NCBI RefSeq assembly: GCF_017351175.1
Contig: NZ_JAFMPN010000005.1
Span: 149,114-213,113 of the forward strand
Source of the DNA: Desulfovibrio sp. Huiquan2017
GTDB lineage: Bacteria; Desulfobacterota; Desulfovibrionia; Desulfovibrionales; Desulfovibrionaceae
DNA length: 64,000 bases
Reading direction: 5' to 3'
The notes under the pieces are model-generated. The model did not search any database. It saw only the letters and a program-made list of their open reading frames with translations, and was not told the DNA's origin. Below are positions 54,901 through 63,341 of the stretch, piece after piece (within the stretch, counting starts at the first letter, position 1; each line of letters opens with the position of its first letter). The position numbers and the translations under genes were made by a program.

Positions 54901-55887
54901 ATGAAACGGTTCAAACACCTGGAAGCCGCAAGCGTCGAAGAGGCCGTCGCGGCCCTGAAAGAGCACGGCTCCGCACACGTCATCGCGGGAGGCAGCGACC
55001 TCATGGGTTGCCTCAAGGACAACCTGTGGATGGAGAGCCCCGAGGCGATCGTTAACCTGAAGACCATTCCCGACCTGGACGAGATCCGGCGGGAGGACGA
55101 CGGCCTGCGCCTGGGCGCGCTGGCCACCCTGACCCGGATCGCGGAATCCGAAGTCGTGCGCGAAGGCTGGCCGTGTCTGGCCGAAGCCGCCCGCAAGACC
55201 GGCTCGCCCCTGCTGCGCAACATGGGCACCATCGCGGGCAACATCTGCCAGCAGAACCGCTGCTGGTACTTCCGCTATCCCGACAAGCTCGGCGGGCGCA
55301 TCGACTGCGTGCGCAAGGGCGGAAAGCGCTGCCTGGCCGTGCCCGGCGACCACCGCTACCACTCCATCTTCGGCGCGGTGAAGAAGTGCATCGCGGTCAA
55401 CCCCGGCGACACGGCCCCCGCCCTGGTCGCCCTCGACGCCCGCGTGGAGACCGATCGACGGTCCATCCCCATCGACGAATTCTTTTCCGCCGAGAGGGGT
55501 GCGGTCTCCACCATCCTGGAGCACGACGAAATCGTCACCTCGATCTTCGTTCCGAACCAGGCGGAAGGCACACGCGGCGCGTTCCGCAAGATCGCCCTGC
55601 GCAAATCCATAGACTTCGCCCTGGTCAACTGCGCCGCCGCCGTGACCATGCAGGGCGGCGTGGTCAATGCCGCCCGCATCTGCCTCAACGGCGTGCACAA
55701 CAACCCATACCGCTGCACCGCCTCCGAGGAGTACCTGGTGGGCCGGGAGCTTACCTCGGAATCCGCTGCCGAGGCGGGCAGGCTGGCCGTGGCCGAAGCC
55801 AAGCCGCTGTTGCTCAACGCCTACAAGGTGCCCATGGCGGGCACCACCGTGGCCGACACGCTCATGGACTGCGCCGGACAGGCGTAA
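54901..55887 (+). CDS. Molybdenum hydroxylase, FAD subunit with an extra cysteine-rich insert
   Basis: 328 aa, starting immediately after the large-subunit stop. FAD-binding motifs VIAGGSDLMG and NMGTIAGNICQ are present. Between them and the C-terminal domain is a loop with four cysteines (CQQNRC, then IDC, then KRC), resembling the 4Fe-4S-binding insert known in 4-hydroxybenzoyl-CoA reductase beta subunits and some selenium-dependent hydroxylases. It would carry FAD and possibly an extra cluster. Confidence 0.9.
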   Translation: MKRFKHLEAASVEEAVAALKEHGSAHVIAGGSDLMGCLKDNLWMESPEAIVNLKTIPDLDEIRREDDGLRLGALATLTRIAESEVVREGWPCLAEAARKTGSPLLRNMGTIAGNICQQNRCWYFRYPDKLGGRIDCVRKGGKRCLAVPGDHRYHSIFGAVKKCIAVNPGDTAPALVALDARVETDRRSIPIDEFFSAERGAVSTILEHDEIVTSIFVPNQAEGTRGAFRKIALRKSIDFALVNCAAAVTMQGGVVNAARICLNGVHNNPYRCTASEEYLVGRELTSESAAEAGRLAVAEAKPLLLNAYKVPMAGTTVADTLMDCAGQA

Positions 55888-55905
55888 AACAGGAGGGCAG
55901 ACGTC

Positions 55906-56529
55906 ATGAAACAGGAAATAGCCAAGGTTCCCGGCGTGCTGCTCGCCGCAGGGAAGGCAACCCGGATGGGCAGGGACAAACGGTTCCTGCCCTTCCGGGG
56001 CATCCCCCTGCTTCAGCACGCGATCAATGCGGCGCGGAGCTCGCTCCTGGCCGAGGTGGTGTTGGTGACCGACACCGACCTGTCCGCCCACCCGGGACTG
56101 GACCTCTCCGGCTGCCGCGTGGTGGTGGACCCGTCCGCCGCCCGGGGCCAGGCCGAAGCGCTCAAGGCCGGGCTGCGGGCAACGGACGCGGTGGACGGCT
56201 GCATGGTGCTCATGGCGGACCAGCCGCTGCTGGCCCGGGAGACCATCGACCACCTGGTCTGGGCGTTTTCCCAGCACCCGGACTTCTGGATCGTGCCCGT
56301 TATCGAGGACATGCAGGGCACCCCCATCACCGTTCCGGCAGCGTGGTTCCCCAGGCTGCGGGAGCTGGAGGGCGACGCAGCCGCGCGCACGCTCATCGCC
56401 TCGCGCGGGCTGTCCCTGCGGCTGGTGAAGGTAAATCATCCGGGGCCGTTCATAGATATCGACACAGAAACCCAGTACCGCCTGCTCCTCAGCCGCCATG
56501 AGGGGGCGAAAGCCAGGCACGCGGCATGA
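55906..56529 (+). CDS. mocA: Molybdenum cofactor cytidylyltransferase-like protein
   Basis: 207 aa, AGGAGG upstream. MobA/MocA nucleotidyltransferase: LLAAGKATRMGRDKRFLPF, metal-site LMADQPLL, and C-terminal FIDIDTETQY. It converts the molybdopterin cofactor to the CMP dinucleotide form used by xanthine-dehydrogenase-type enzymes. Its position right after the hydroxylase genes fits cofactor supply. Confidence 0.88.
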   Translation: MKQEIAKVPGVLLAAGKATRMGRDKRFLPFRGIPLLQHAINAARSSLLAEVVLVTDTDLSAHPGLDLSGCRVVVDPSAARGQAEALKAGLRATDAVDGCMVLMADQPLLARETIDHLVWAFSQHPDFWIVPVIEDMQGTPITVPAAWFPRLRELEGDAAARTLIASRGLSLRLVKVNHPGPFIDIDTETQYRLLLSRHEGAKARHAA

Positions 56530-56699
56530 CCGGGAGGAAGGGAAGGCCCTGATTCCCTTTCACGGGCGGAACGCGCCACACGGCCTGACCGGGCAGAAAC
56601 ACCTCCTTGACGCCCACCCCATCAACGACGAAGGCCGCGCGTTCCACCCAGGCTGACCGGACCTGGACCACCAAAACAGGTCAGGCACCACCTCGTGTT

Positions 56700-56725
56700 C
56701 CCGTCCCGGCATCCGCCGGGACGGG
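56700..56725 (+). terminator. Perfect stem-loop between mocA and the BCCT gene
   Basis: 11-bp arms CCCGTCCCGGC / GCCGGGACGGG with a 4-nt loop, no T run. It may partly terminate or stabilise the upstream transcript. Confidence 0.5.
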
Positions 56726-56782
56726 TCCCAGGGGCCCGAGACAACAACCCCCGCCGCAAAGGCGGAAAAAGAGGATCGAACA

Positions 56783-58387
56783 ATGTCTCGTCACACTGAA
56801 GCCGAACAGACACCCGCCTGTGCCACTGGGGGCATCCGCACCGTATGCTTCGTCGGCACGCTCGCCATCGTGCTCGCTATCTGCGTTCCGCTCATCGTGT
56901 ATCCGGCGGAAGGCGAACAGGTCATCAACCAACTCTTCACGCTCATCACCCGGGACATGGACTGGCTCTACCTGCTGGCGGGGCTCTGTTCCCTGGCCCT
57001 CATTCTGTGGTTCGCCTTCGGCCCGCTGAGCGGGAAGCGTCTGGGCGACACCGTGGAATATTCCACCTTCTCCTGGATCGGCATGCTCATCTGCGCGGGC
57101 GTAGGCGCGGGCATCATGTTCGGCGGGGCCATCGACTGGGCCTACTATCTGGCCTATCCCCTCGGCGGTGAGCCCGCAGGCTCGCCCCGGGCCATGGAGC
57201 TGACCTGCGCCTACGGCATGTTCCACTGGGGCCCGATATGCTGGGCCATCTACGCCACCCTGGCCGTGCCCATCGGCTACAGCTTCTACGTCAAGAAGGT
57301 GCCCATCCTGAATATTTCGCAGACGTGCCACGGCTTGCTGGGCGACCGGGTCCACGGCTGGCCCGGCAAAGTCATCGACATCCTCTTCATGGTCGGGCTG
57401 GTGGCCGGATCGGCCACGGCGCTGGGGCTGGGCATCCCCATAGTGGCTGCCGGGGTGGCTTCCTGCTTCGGCCTGGAGCACAGCTTCACCCTGGAGCTGA
57501 TCATCCTGGCGCTGGTGACGCTGCTGTTTTCCGTCACCTCTTCCCTGGGGCTGAAGAAAGGCATGCACCGGCTCTCGGATTTCAACGTCTATGTCGCGCT
57601 GGGATTGCTGCTTTATGTGTTTCTCGTCGGCCCCACCCTGTTCCTGACCAAGACTTCGCTCAACGCCGTGGGATTGCTGGTCGCCCATTTCGTGCGTATG
57701 GCCACGGCCACCGATCCCCTGGGCGGATCGAGCTTCACCCAGGACTGGACCGTTTTCTATTACGCTTGGTTCGTGGCCTATGCCCCGTTCATGAGCTTGT
57801 TCATCGCCAAGATATCCAGGGGGCGCACTGTGCGCCAAGTCGTGCTCGGGCCGGTGATCCTGGCCTCCCTGGGATGCGGTCTGTTCTACATGGTGTTCGG
57901 CAATTTCGGGCTCCACCTGCAGGCCACCGGCCAACTCGATGTGGCGACCCTCGTCAAGACCGTCAAGGGAGCCACCGCCATCATGGCCGTGGCCGACTTC
58001 ATCCCGCTGGCCGCCGTATTCAAGCTGATGTTCGCCCTGGTCACGGCCATCTCCATGGCCACCACCTTCGACGCGGTCTCCTTCGCCCTGGCCGCCACGA
58101 CTACCGCCACGCTCACGCCCGAAGACGAGCCCGCCCGTTGGAACCGGCTGTTCTGGGCCATCTGCCTGGCCCTGGTGCCCATGGGTATCCTGCTCATCGA
58201 TGGCCCGCTTTCAGTGCTCCAGACCGCGTCCATCGTGGTCGGCCTACCCGTGCTCATCGTGCTCTGGCTCGGCGTGGCCGCCTTTTTTAACGAATACCGC
58301 CGCACGGGTTGGGCCCCCGGTCCGGCCGACGCCGCCTGCGTCCCGTGGACGACGAACGAAAAGGAGATCAATCATAAGAGTCATTGA
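56783..58387 (+). CDS. BCCT-family betaine/choline/carnitine transporter
   Basis: 534 aa, GAGGATCG upstream. About twelve helices and the family pattern WAIYATLAVPIGYSFY preceded by GMFHWGPICW (BCCT Trp-rich signature). Sodium- or proton-coupled uptake or exchange of a quaternary ammonium compound is expected. It may deliver a betaine-like substrate used in the same pathway as the hydroxylase, but that is inference. Confidence 0.9.
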   Translation: MSRHTEAEQTPACATGGIRTVCFVGTLAIVLAICVPLIVYPAEGEQVINQLFTLITRDMDWLYLLAGLCSLALILWFAFGPLSGKRLGDTVEYSTFSWIGMLICAGVGAGIMFGGAIDWAYYLAYPLGGEPAGSPRAMELTCAYGMFHWGPICWAIYATLAVPIGYSFYVKKVPILNISQTCHGLLGDRVHGWPGKVIDILFMVGLVAGSATALGLGIPIVAAGVASCFGLEHSFTLELIILALVTLLFSVTSSLGLKKGMHRLSDFNVYVALGLLLYVFLVGPTLFLTKTSLNAVGLLVAHFVRMATATDPLGGSSFTQDWTVFYYAWFVAYAPFMSLFIAKISRGRTVRQVVLGPVILASLGCGLFYMVFGNFGLHLQATGQLDVATLVKTVKGATAIMAVADFIPLAAVFKLMFALVTAISMATTFDAVSFALAATTTATLTPEDEPARWNRLFWAICLALVPMGILLIDGPLSVLQTASIVVGLPVLIVLWLGVAAFFNEYRRTGWAPGPADAACVPWTTNEKEINHKSH

Positions 58388-58547
58388 CGTTAAAGACGCC
58401 GTGGGCACGGTGCCGTGCCACGACATCACTCGCATCGTGCCCGGCCAAAGCAAGGGGCCCGGTTTCCGGCGCGGTCACATGGTCCGGCTGAAGGACATCC
58501 CCGAGCTGCCCCCGGAAACTGGCCCACATCGAATGTTAGTAGTATGA
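58374..58547 (+). pseudogene. Truncated MoCo-binding (MoeA/MoaB-like) gene
   Basis: About 57 codons reading IRVIDVKDAVGTVPCHDITR and RIVPGQSKGPGFRRGHMVRL, the N-terminal block of molybdopterin-binding proteins found in selenium-dependent hydroxylase clusters. The codon where ATG is expected is ATA, after AAGGAG. The frame breaks off after the segment ending LPPET. It overlaps the BCCT stop by 14 bp. Complete relatives are around 340 aa, so most of the gene is missing. Confidence 0.75.
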
Positions 58548-58606
58548 GCCATGAACTTGTCCCCTTCTCTGGACCACAGGCAGTGAGAAAAATTGGGCTT
58601 TTCAAG

Positions 58607-59353
58607 CTCTGGGCAGGCTAGCCTGCCCAAGTTCCCCAGGCCGTACAAAAAAACATTGGGGACAGACGAAGGGCACAATGAATAACTAGAGTGCCGGGAA
58701 AAGCATCGATTGCCCGCAAGAGTGGCCCTATCTTCTTGGGGGCAGTGATAGGGACGTGATGCTTGACCTTCCTCACTGGTGAGATTGCACCTTAATATCG
58801 ACTGCAGGATCGCGCTCAGCTCGACCAGCGGCCACGGCGTAGCGGAATACCTGGCTCATAATATGCCGCACTCTCCTGGCTGTCTCCACGGCACCGCGCC
58901 TTTCGCAACGCTGAACAACTCCAACATATCCTCAACGCCAAGTTCCACACAGGACGTTTCCCGATGAAAGGGAATATAATCTTCTCCATCCGCTCCAAGG
59001 TCGTTTTGGCATGGCTATCGCTCCACCCAGACTTGCTTATCAAACCATTCTCGGCCAACTGCTTCAAACTCCTCACTCCCACTAGCTCTGCGCTTATCCT
59101 CTTTTCGCTTTCTCAATGGATCGATCCCTCTAGCTATAAGGGATTTGAGTTCACCCCGTTTTGTCCGGGCGTCTTGCAAGGATACATAAGGGTAGGAGCC
59201 AAGGAATAGCTCCGCACGCATCCCCGTTGATAGCGCAGCTTCCAGCATTTGCGCTTTGGGAGAGACTATAAGCGAAAGCCCTTCCCCACCATTGAGTGTG
59301 TACTGCTTGTCCTTTGCCTTGGCTGCCTTGATCTTCGCATCGGTTAACGGCAT
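58607..59353 (-). pseudogene. P4-type integrase, frameshifted and truncated
   Basis: The N-terminal block LTDAKIKAAKAKDKQYTLNG, then EEFEAVGREWFDKQVW, reads from 59353. After a frameshift SDSHAKTTLERMEKIIFPFI and GKRPV follow. After another frameshift PVRKVKHHVPITAPKKIGPL and LRAIDAFPGT appear around 58680-58750. The remnant stops just past RPGEL near 58610, losing most of the catalytic domain with its His/Arg/Tyr residues. It points away from tRNA-Ser, the normal arrangement for tRNA-targeting integrases. Confidence 0.85.
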
Positions 59354-59466
59354 AGAAAAACTCCGAGTGGTATAACTTCAACGGAACAAATTTGATTTCT
59401 ACCATCAGTTCTACCACCTTTACCCGCTACGTCAGGACACCTAGCGAGACGACAAAGCCAACAAAA

Positions 59467-59487
59467 AAGCCCTCATTTTGAGGGCTT
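59467..59487 (-). terminator. Terminator of tRNA-Ser(UGA), supplied by the island
   Basis: AAGCCCTC / GAGGGCTT with an ATTTT loop followed by TTTT on the minus strand, 34 bp past the tRNA 3' end. Confidence 0.75.
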
Positions 59488-59521
59488 ATGACACTTTATG
59501 AGGCAAAGTGATTTTGTATTT

Positions 59522-59613
59522 TGGCGGAGAGGGAGGGATTCGAACCCCCGGACGAGTTGCCCCGTCTCTGGTTTTCAAGACCAGCGCATTAAACCGAGCT
59601 CTGCCACCTCTCC
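59522..59613 (-). tRNA. tRNA-Ser(UGA)
   Basis: 92 nt including an encoded CCA. Acceptor GGAGAGG pairs with CCTCTCC. The anticodon loop CTTGAAA gives UGA, read between CTGGT and ACCAG. A long variable arm and the T arm (GGTTCGAAT) are as expected for serine tRNA. Its 3' end is the attachment site of the island at 48840-59521. Confidence 0.95.
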
Positions 59614-59710
59614 TGTGGGGATCGGCGTGAGGTCGGACGCCGATTTGCGGGAAATTGTTTGTAGAAACCGTATCCCGGAATGTCAAGAAGCAAAAGGGAA
59701 TCGGAAAATC

Positions 59711-59772
59711 GGCGGGACTAATTCCCGCCAGGGCGATTCCCATTTGACACGATCCACCGCTTCACGTATGGG
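59711..59772 (+). promoter_or_regulatory. Promoter and inverted repeat upstream of the Fur-family gene
   Basis: Inverted repeat GGCGGGA / TCCCGCC at 59711-59729, then TTGACA (59744-59749), a 17-bp spacer and TATGGG (59767-59772). The repeat may be an operator, possibly for autoregulation. Confidence 0.5.
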
Positions 59773-59812
59773 AAGAATTGACTGAAATTCAAACAAAACG
59801 ACGGGATATCCC

Positions 59813-60244
59813 ATGAAAACCCCGCAAGAAGTCTTTGCTGAATATTTGGCTAACGAGAACCTGAAGATGACCCCCCAACGGAGGGTCATCCTCGACACTC
59901 TGCTCAGGAAAAATGACCACCTCTCCTCCGAGGAACTCTACGCGCTGGTCAAAAAACGCGACGCTTCCATCGGCCAGGCCACGGTCTACCGGACCCTCAA
60001 ACTCCTCAGCGACTCCGGCCTGATCGAACCCCTGGATTTCGCCGACGGGGTAACCCGCTACGAGCCGAGCTACGGCAAGGATCACCACGACCATCTCATC
60101 TGCGAAAATTGCGGAAAGAACATCGAGATCGTGGACGAAGTCATCGAGCGCCGCCAGGAACAGTTGGCCAAGGAGCACGGCTTCACCCTCATTCGGCACA
60201 AGATGTACCTCTACGGCTTGTGCCCGGAGTGCCGCAAAAAATAG
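59813..60244 (+). CDS. Fur-family metal-dependent transcription regulator
   Basis: 143 aa. Winged-helix DNA-binding half (KMTPQRRVILDTLLRKNDHL, ASIGQATVYRTLKLL), then the metal/dimer half with SYGKDHHDHLICENCG and a C-terminal CPECRKK, giving the two CxxC structural zinc pairs. It could be Fur, PerR or Zur; the HHDH motif is shared. It sits next to tRNA-Ser and ends one base from the convergent PilZ gene. Confidence 0.9.
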   Translation: MKTPQEVFAEYLANENLKMTPQRRVILDTLLRKNDHLSSEELYALVKKRDASIGQATVYRTLKLLSDSGLIEPLDFADGVTRYEPSYGKDHHDHLICENCGKNIEIVDEVIERRQEQLAKEHGFTLIRHKMYLYGLCPECRKK

Positions 60245-60245
60245 T

Positions 60246-61229
60246 CTATTCCTCAATGCTGGCCAGGAACTGCGCCAGAGCCGGAATCTCACCATGCACG
60301 GTGCGCCACGTGTAGCGGCCGTTTACCATTTCGCCTTCAGCCAGGAATTGGATGCCCATTCCTATGGCCCCGCCGCGTCCCGAGAAGCGGCTGCGAACGA
60401 CGCCCAGGGCCGTGAAGAACGAGTACTTGCGCGTCTTCGGGCTCCAGATGCTGACCCGCAAAATCAGTTGGCTGCCCCGTTCCAACGCAGGCATCCCACT
60501 TTTCGGATTGATGACGTACATGCGCATGCCGCCCGCCGAAATATTTTCCACGGACAGCCGGGTGCGATCGTCATAACGGGCCGGGTTGTTCACGGTCTGC
60601 AACTCCGGCCGGGACATCCAGAAGGTACGCGTCTTTTTGCCGCTCCAGGCCTTAACCCGGACCGCCCCTTCACGGGCTATCCGCTGGCGGATATGCCGAC
60701 GACGCAGAATGAATCGGTAACGCACCGGCGTGAGCAGGCTCAGCTCCTTGAGGACCACGCCGCGTCTGCGCATGCCAGCCACCAGGGTGGTGAACGCATT
60801 GATGCGCTTGCCGGAATAGGAAAAGGGCCGGGTGAAGCAGATAACCGGCTGGGATTCGAGCCCGGTGACGGTGGGATTCGCGTCGAGCAACTCAAGCTGC
60901 ATCCTGCCTCCGGCCACGCTGGACACGCGCGCGTTGCAGAGCTTCCGCCCCACCCCGCCCCCGACGTACAGGCAGACTTCAAGGACCACGCACCGGGAGA
61001 CCAGGTAGTTCTCCACGGCGCGGCGCTTGCGCCGACGGAACAGACGGGCAACCCAGCGCCCGACGATGTGGAAGATGAGCAGCCGATAGCGCCACAGGAC
61101 ATAGACCACGGCCATGGGCACCGCCACGCACAATGTCCGAAACAGCAGTTCCGAAACATCGAGATGGCCGCCGCCGAAGGTGCGCTGCACTTCGCGCAAA
61201 TAATTGGACTGGGCCAAGAATTGGACCAT
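60246..61229 (-). CDS. Membrane-anchored PilZ-domain protein
   Basis: 327 aa from the ATG at 61229 (GGTGGGG upstream). An N-terminal helix (about residues 28-45; LFRTLCVAVPMAVVYVLW) followed by a very basic cytoplasmic region. The PilZ domain shows the c-di-GMP signature: RRRHIRQRI and later NISAGGM. It should respond to cyclic di-GMP, with an unknown output. It has an extra YcgR-N-like region between the anchor and the PilZ domain. Confidence 0.85.
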   Translation of the reverse strand: MVQFLAQSNYLREVQRTFGGGHLDVSELLFRTLCVAVPMAVVYVLWRYRLLIFHIVGRWVARLFRRRKRRAVENYLVSRCVVLEVCLYVGGGVGRKLCNARVSSVAGGRMQLELLDANPTVTGLESQPVICFTRPFSYSGKRINAFTTLVAGMRRRGVVLKELSLLTPVRYRFILRRRHIRQRIAREGAVRVKAWSGKKTRTFWMSRPELQTVNNPARYDDRTRLSVENISAGGMRMYVINPKSGMPALERGSQLILRVSIWSPKTRKYSFFTALGVVRSRFSGRGGAIGMGIQFLAEGEMVNGRYTWRTVHGEIPALAQFLASIEE

Positions 61230-61443
61230 TTCCCCACCGCTCAAAATTAAAGAGATTGACGCTTGTTACTTCTATGTCGGACCTGATGCAATTTCAAGAC
61301 CTTCCGACATCCCCACGAAATCTGGCCGGACCACCACCCGACGCCCCTCCTGCCGCCCGGCGCCGAACAATGTCCGCAACACGCCTGGATGCCAGCACTT
61401 TCCTGCCACACCCGGACCGAACGTCCCGCCAACTGTCCCGGAA

Positions 61444-63135
61444 TCAGAGATACTTGCGCTCGCCCAGATAGAGCAGGACCTCGTGAGCCGCTTCATTGGG
61501 TGTCAATTCCGAGGTGTCGATGCGCAATTCCGGATTCTCCGGCGTGATATACGGGTCGTCCACCCCGGTCAGCCCGCTGAGAAGGCCCGCCCGGGCCTTG
61601 GCATAGATGCCCTTGCGGTCGCGCCGTTCGCAGACGGCGAGCGGCGTATTAACATGGATCTCGACGAACCCACCATACTCCTCCACGGCCGCCCGGGCAT
61701 GACGCCGGGACTCGGCGTAAGGCGCGATGGGCGCGCAGATGGCCACCCCGCCGTTCTTGACGATCTCGCTGGCCACGAACCCGATACGGGTCACGTTCAG
61801 GTTGCGATGCTCCTTGCTGAAGGACAATTCGCTGGACAGGTTGGTGCGCACGATGTCGCCATCGAGCAAAGTCACCGGGCGGCTGTCCAGCTCCAGAAGC
61901 TTGACGAACAGGATCTTGGCCAGGGTGGATTTGCCCGCCCCGGACAATCCGGTGAAGAACAGGGTGAACCCCTGTTTCCAGCGCGGCTTGTATAGGTGCG
62001 ACAATTCCTTGAGCACACCGGGGAAGGACATCCACTCCGGTACGGGCTCGCCGCGCGTAAGCAGGTCCACCACGGCGTCGTGGTCGTTGACGCATCGCCC
62101 ACCTGAGTCCGAACGCGCGTATCGTCCCGTGGACTGGTCCAGAGCCATGCAATGCTCGGCCACCGGGATAATGCCGGTATCCGCGCGATGGTCCGCCAGC
62201 CAACGAATGTGCGCCTCGTACTCGTTGGACAGGGCATTCCGCTTCGGGTCGGCCTTGGCGGTATCCCAGACAAGCATATGGGTGCAGCCGTAGTTCTTGT
62301 TGACCACAGCCCTGAGCAATGCGCCCCTGGGCCCCATGTGGCGCTCGAACCACGGGGTCAGGTTCAACTTGGTCACACCTCGGGGAAAGGTCTCGGCGAA
62401 CTGCCGAAAACTACGCACCAAGCTGAAATGGTCCACGCAAAAATACAGGGACGGCCGAAGCAGCGGCGACAGAAGCAGGCTGGCCCCTTCATCCCGGGCG
62501 ACCTCCTCGAGCATGGCCCGGTCCGCCTTATGCAGCGGGCGCCCGGCCTGTACGGCCACGACCTTTCGCCAGCCTTTCTGGGCGAAAAAACGCTGAACCT
62601 CGGCCGGGGACATGCGAAGCTCGGTGAAATCGTACCGCTGGGGAAGAGCCACGCCCTCCACCCGGCCGCCGACGTACCACGGCTCGGCAAGGCCGCAACC
62701 GCAACCTTCCGCCTGTCCCGGGCACGCCCCCTCGCCGCGTATGGCCCTCGCCTCGGCCGCAAGGTCCGGTTTCCAGACGTCGGACACGGTCAGCACGGCG
62801 AGCATGAAGCCCTCGGCGTCGCGCACGGCCACGCACTCGCCCTCTTCAAGGCCTGCGGCGAATTCGGCGCTCACGCCCAGGCACAACGGCAGGGGCCACA
62901 AGGTCCCGTCGCTCAGGCGCATATACTCAAGCACGGACTCGTAGTCCATGCGGCCGAGGTATCCGTCCAAAGGATAAAAGGCCCGGTTGAGGAGCATTTC
63001 CAGATCGCAGAGCTGACGAGGATTCAGATTGATGGACTTGAACCCCGCAGCCCATTCCTTGAGAAGCTCCGCCCGACGGGAATGGACCAGCAGGCTTTCC
63101 GCATTATATGCGGGAAGAGAATCGGTATATTGCAT
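61444..63135 (-). CDS. ATP sulfurylase-like / APS kinase fusion with degenerate sulfurylase motifs
   Basis: 563 aa from the ATG at 63135, with GGGGGG upstream. The N-terminal about 385 residues have the ATP-sulfurylase fold (FYPLDGYLGRMDYESVL), but the substrate motif usually written QTRNPxHxAH reads QAGRPLHKAD (about residues 196-205) and the GRDHAG loop reads WDTAKA (about 290-295). The C-terminal APS kinase is intact: Walker A GLSGAGKS (about residues 397-404), DGDIVRTNL, and VNTPLAVCERRDRKGIYAKA. It may act mainly as an APS kinase making PAPS, with the first domain structural or regulatory. Confidence 0.85.
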   Translation of the reverse strand: MQYTDSLPAYNAESLLVHSRRAELLKEWAAGFKSINLNPRQLCDLEMLLNRAFYPLDGYLGRMDYESVLEYMRLSDGTLWPLPLCLGVSAEFAAGLEEGECVAVRDAEGFMLAVLTVSDVWKPDLAAEARAIRGEGACPGQAEGCGCGLAEPWYVGGRVEGVALPQRYDFTELRMSPAEVQRFFAQKGWRKVVAVQAGRPLHKADRAMLEEVARDEGASLLLSPLLRPSLYFCVDHFSLVRSFRQFAETFPRGVTKLNLTPWFERHMGPRGALLRAVVNKNYGCTHMLVWDTAKADPKRNALSNEYEAHIRWLADHRADTGIIPVAEHCMALDQSTGRYARSDSGGRCVNDHDAVVDLLTRGEPVPEWMSFPGVLKELSHLYKPRWKQGFTLFFTGLSGAGKSTLAKILFVKLLELDSRPVTLLDGDIVRTNLSSELSFSKEHRNLNVTRIGFVASEIVKNGGVAICAPIAPYAESRRHARAAVEEYGGFVEIHVNTPLAVCERRDRKGIYAKARAGLLSGLTGVDDPYITPENPELRIDTSELTPNEAAHEVLLYLGERKYL

Positions 63136-63341
63136 CGTTCTGGCCCCCCGCATGTTGTACGACACCTCGGACGCCGACCGGAAATCCGCCGAATAATCCG
63201 GGGCGGCCGAAAGCACATCCCTCCGCCCCTCTCCCGGCAGACGGAAAGGGCATGAGACATTACTCAAGCGACCAATTACTATCGTTGATCCGCATCTGCA
63301 AGGGGCGGACGATGTGCGACCGGGCCGCGCAAGGCGGTCGG

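Larger units (their letters stand above)
48840..59539. mobile_element. Decayed integrative island in tRNA-Ser(UGA)
   Basis: About 10.7 kb bounded by the 18-bp tRNA-end repeats. A P4-type integrase remnant sits next to the intact tRNA, as is usual for such elements, but it is frameshifted and truncated, so the element should no longer excise itself. Cargo: sigma-54 activator, DMT transporter, molybdenum hydroxylase genes, MocA-like gene, BCCT transporter and a broken MoCo-binding gene. The cargo GC content looks like the host's, so the donor was probably a related bacterium. Confidence 0.7.

Noticed and set aside
53206..56520. 1104-codon open frame on the minus strand
   Set aside because: It is antisense to the hydroxylase and mocA genes, has Gly/His/Val-rich random composition and no domain motifs. 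High GC content creates such long shadows.
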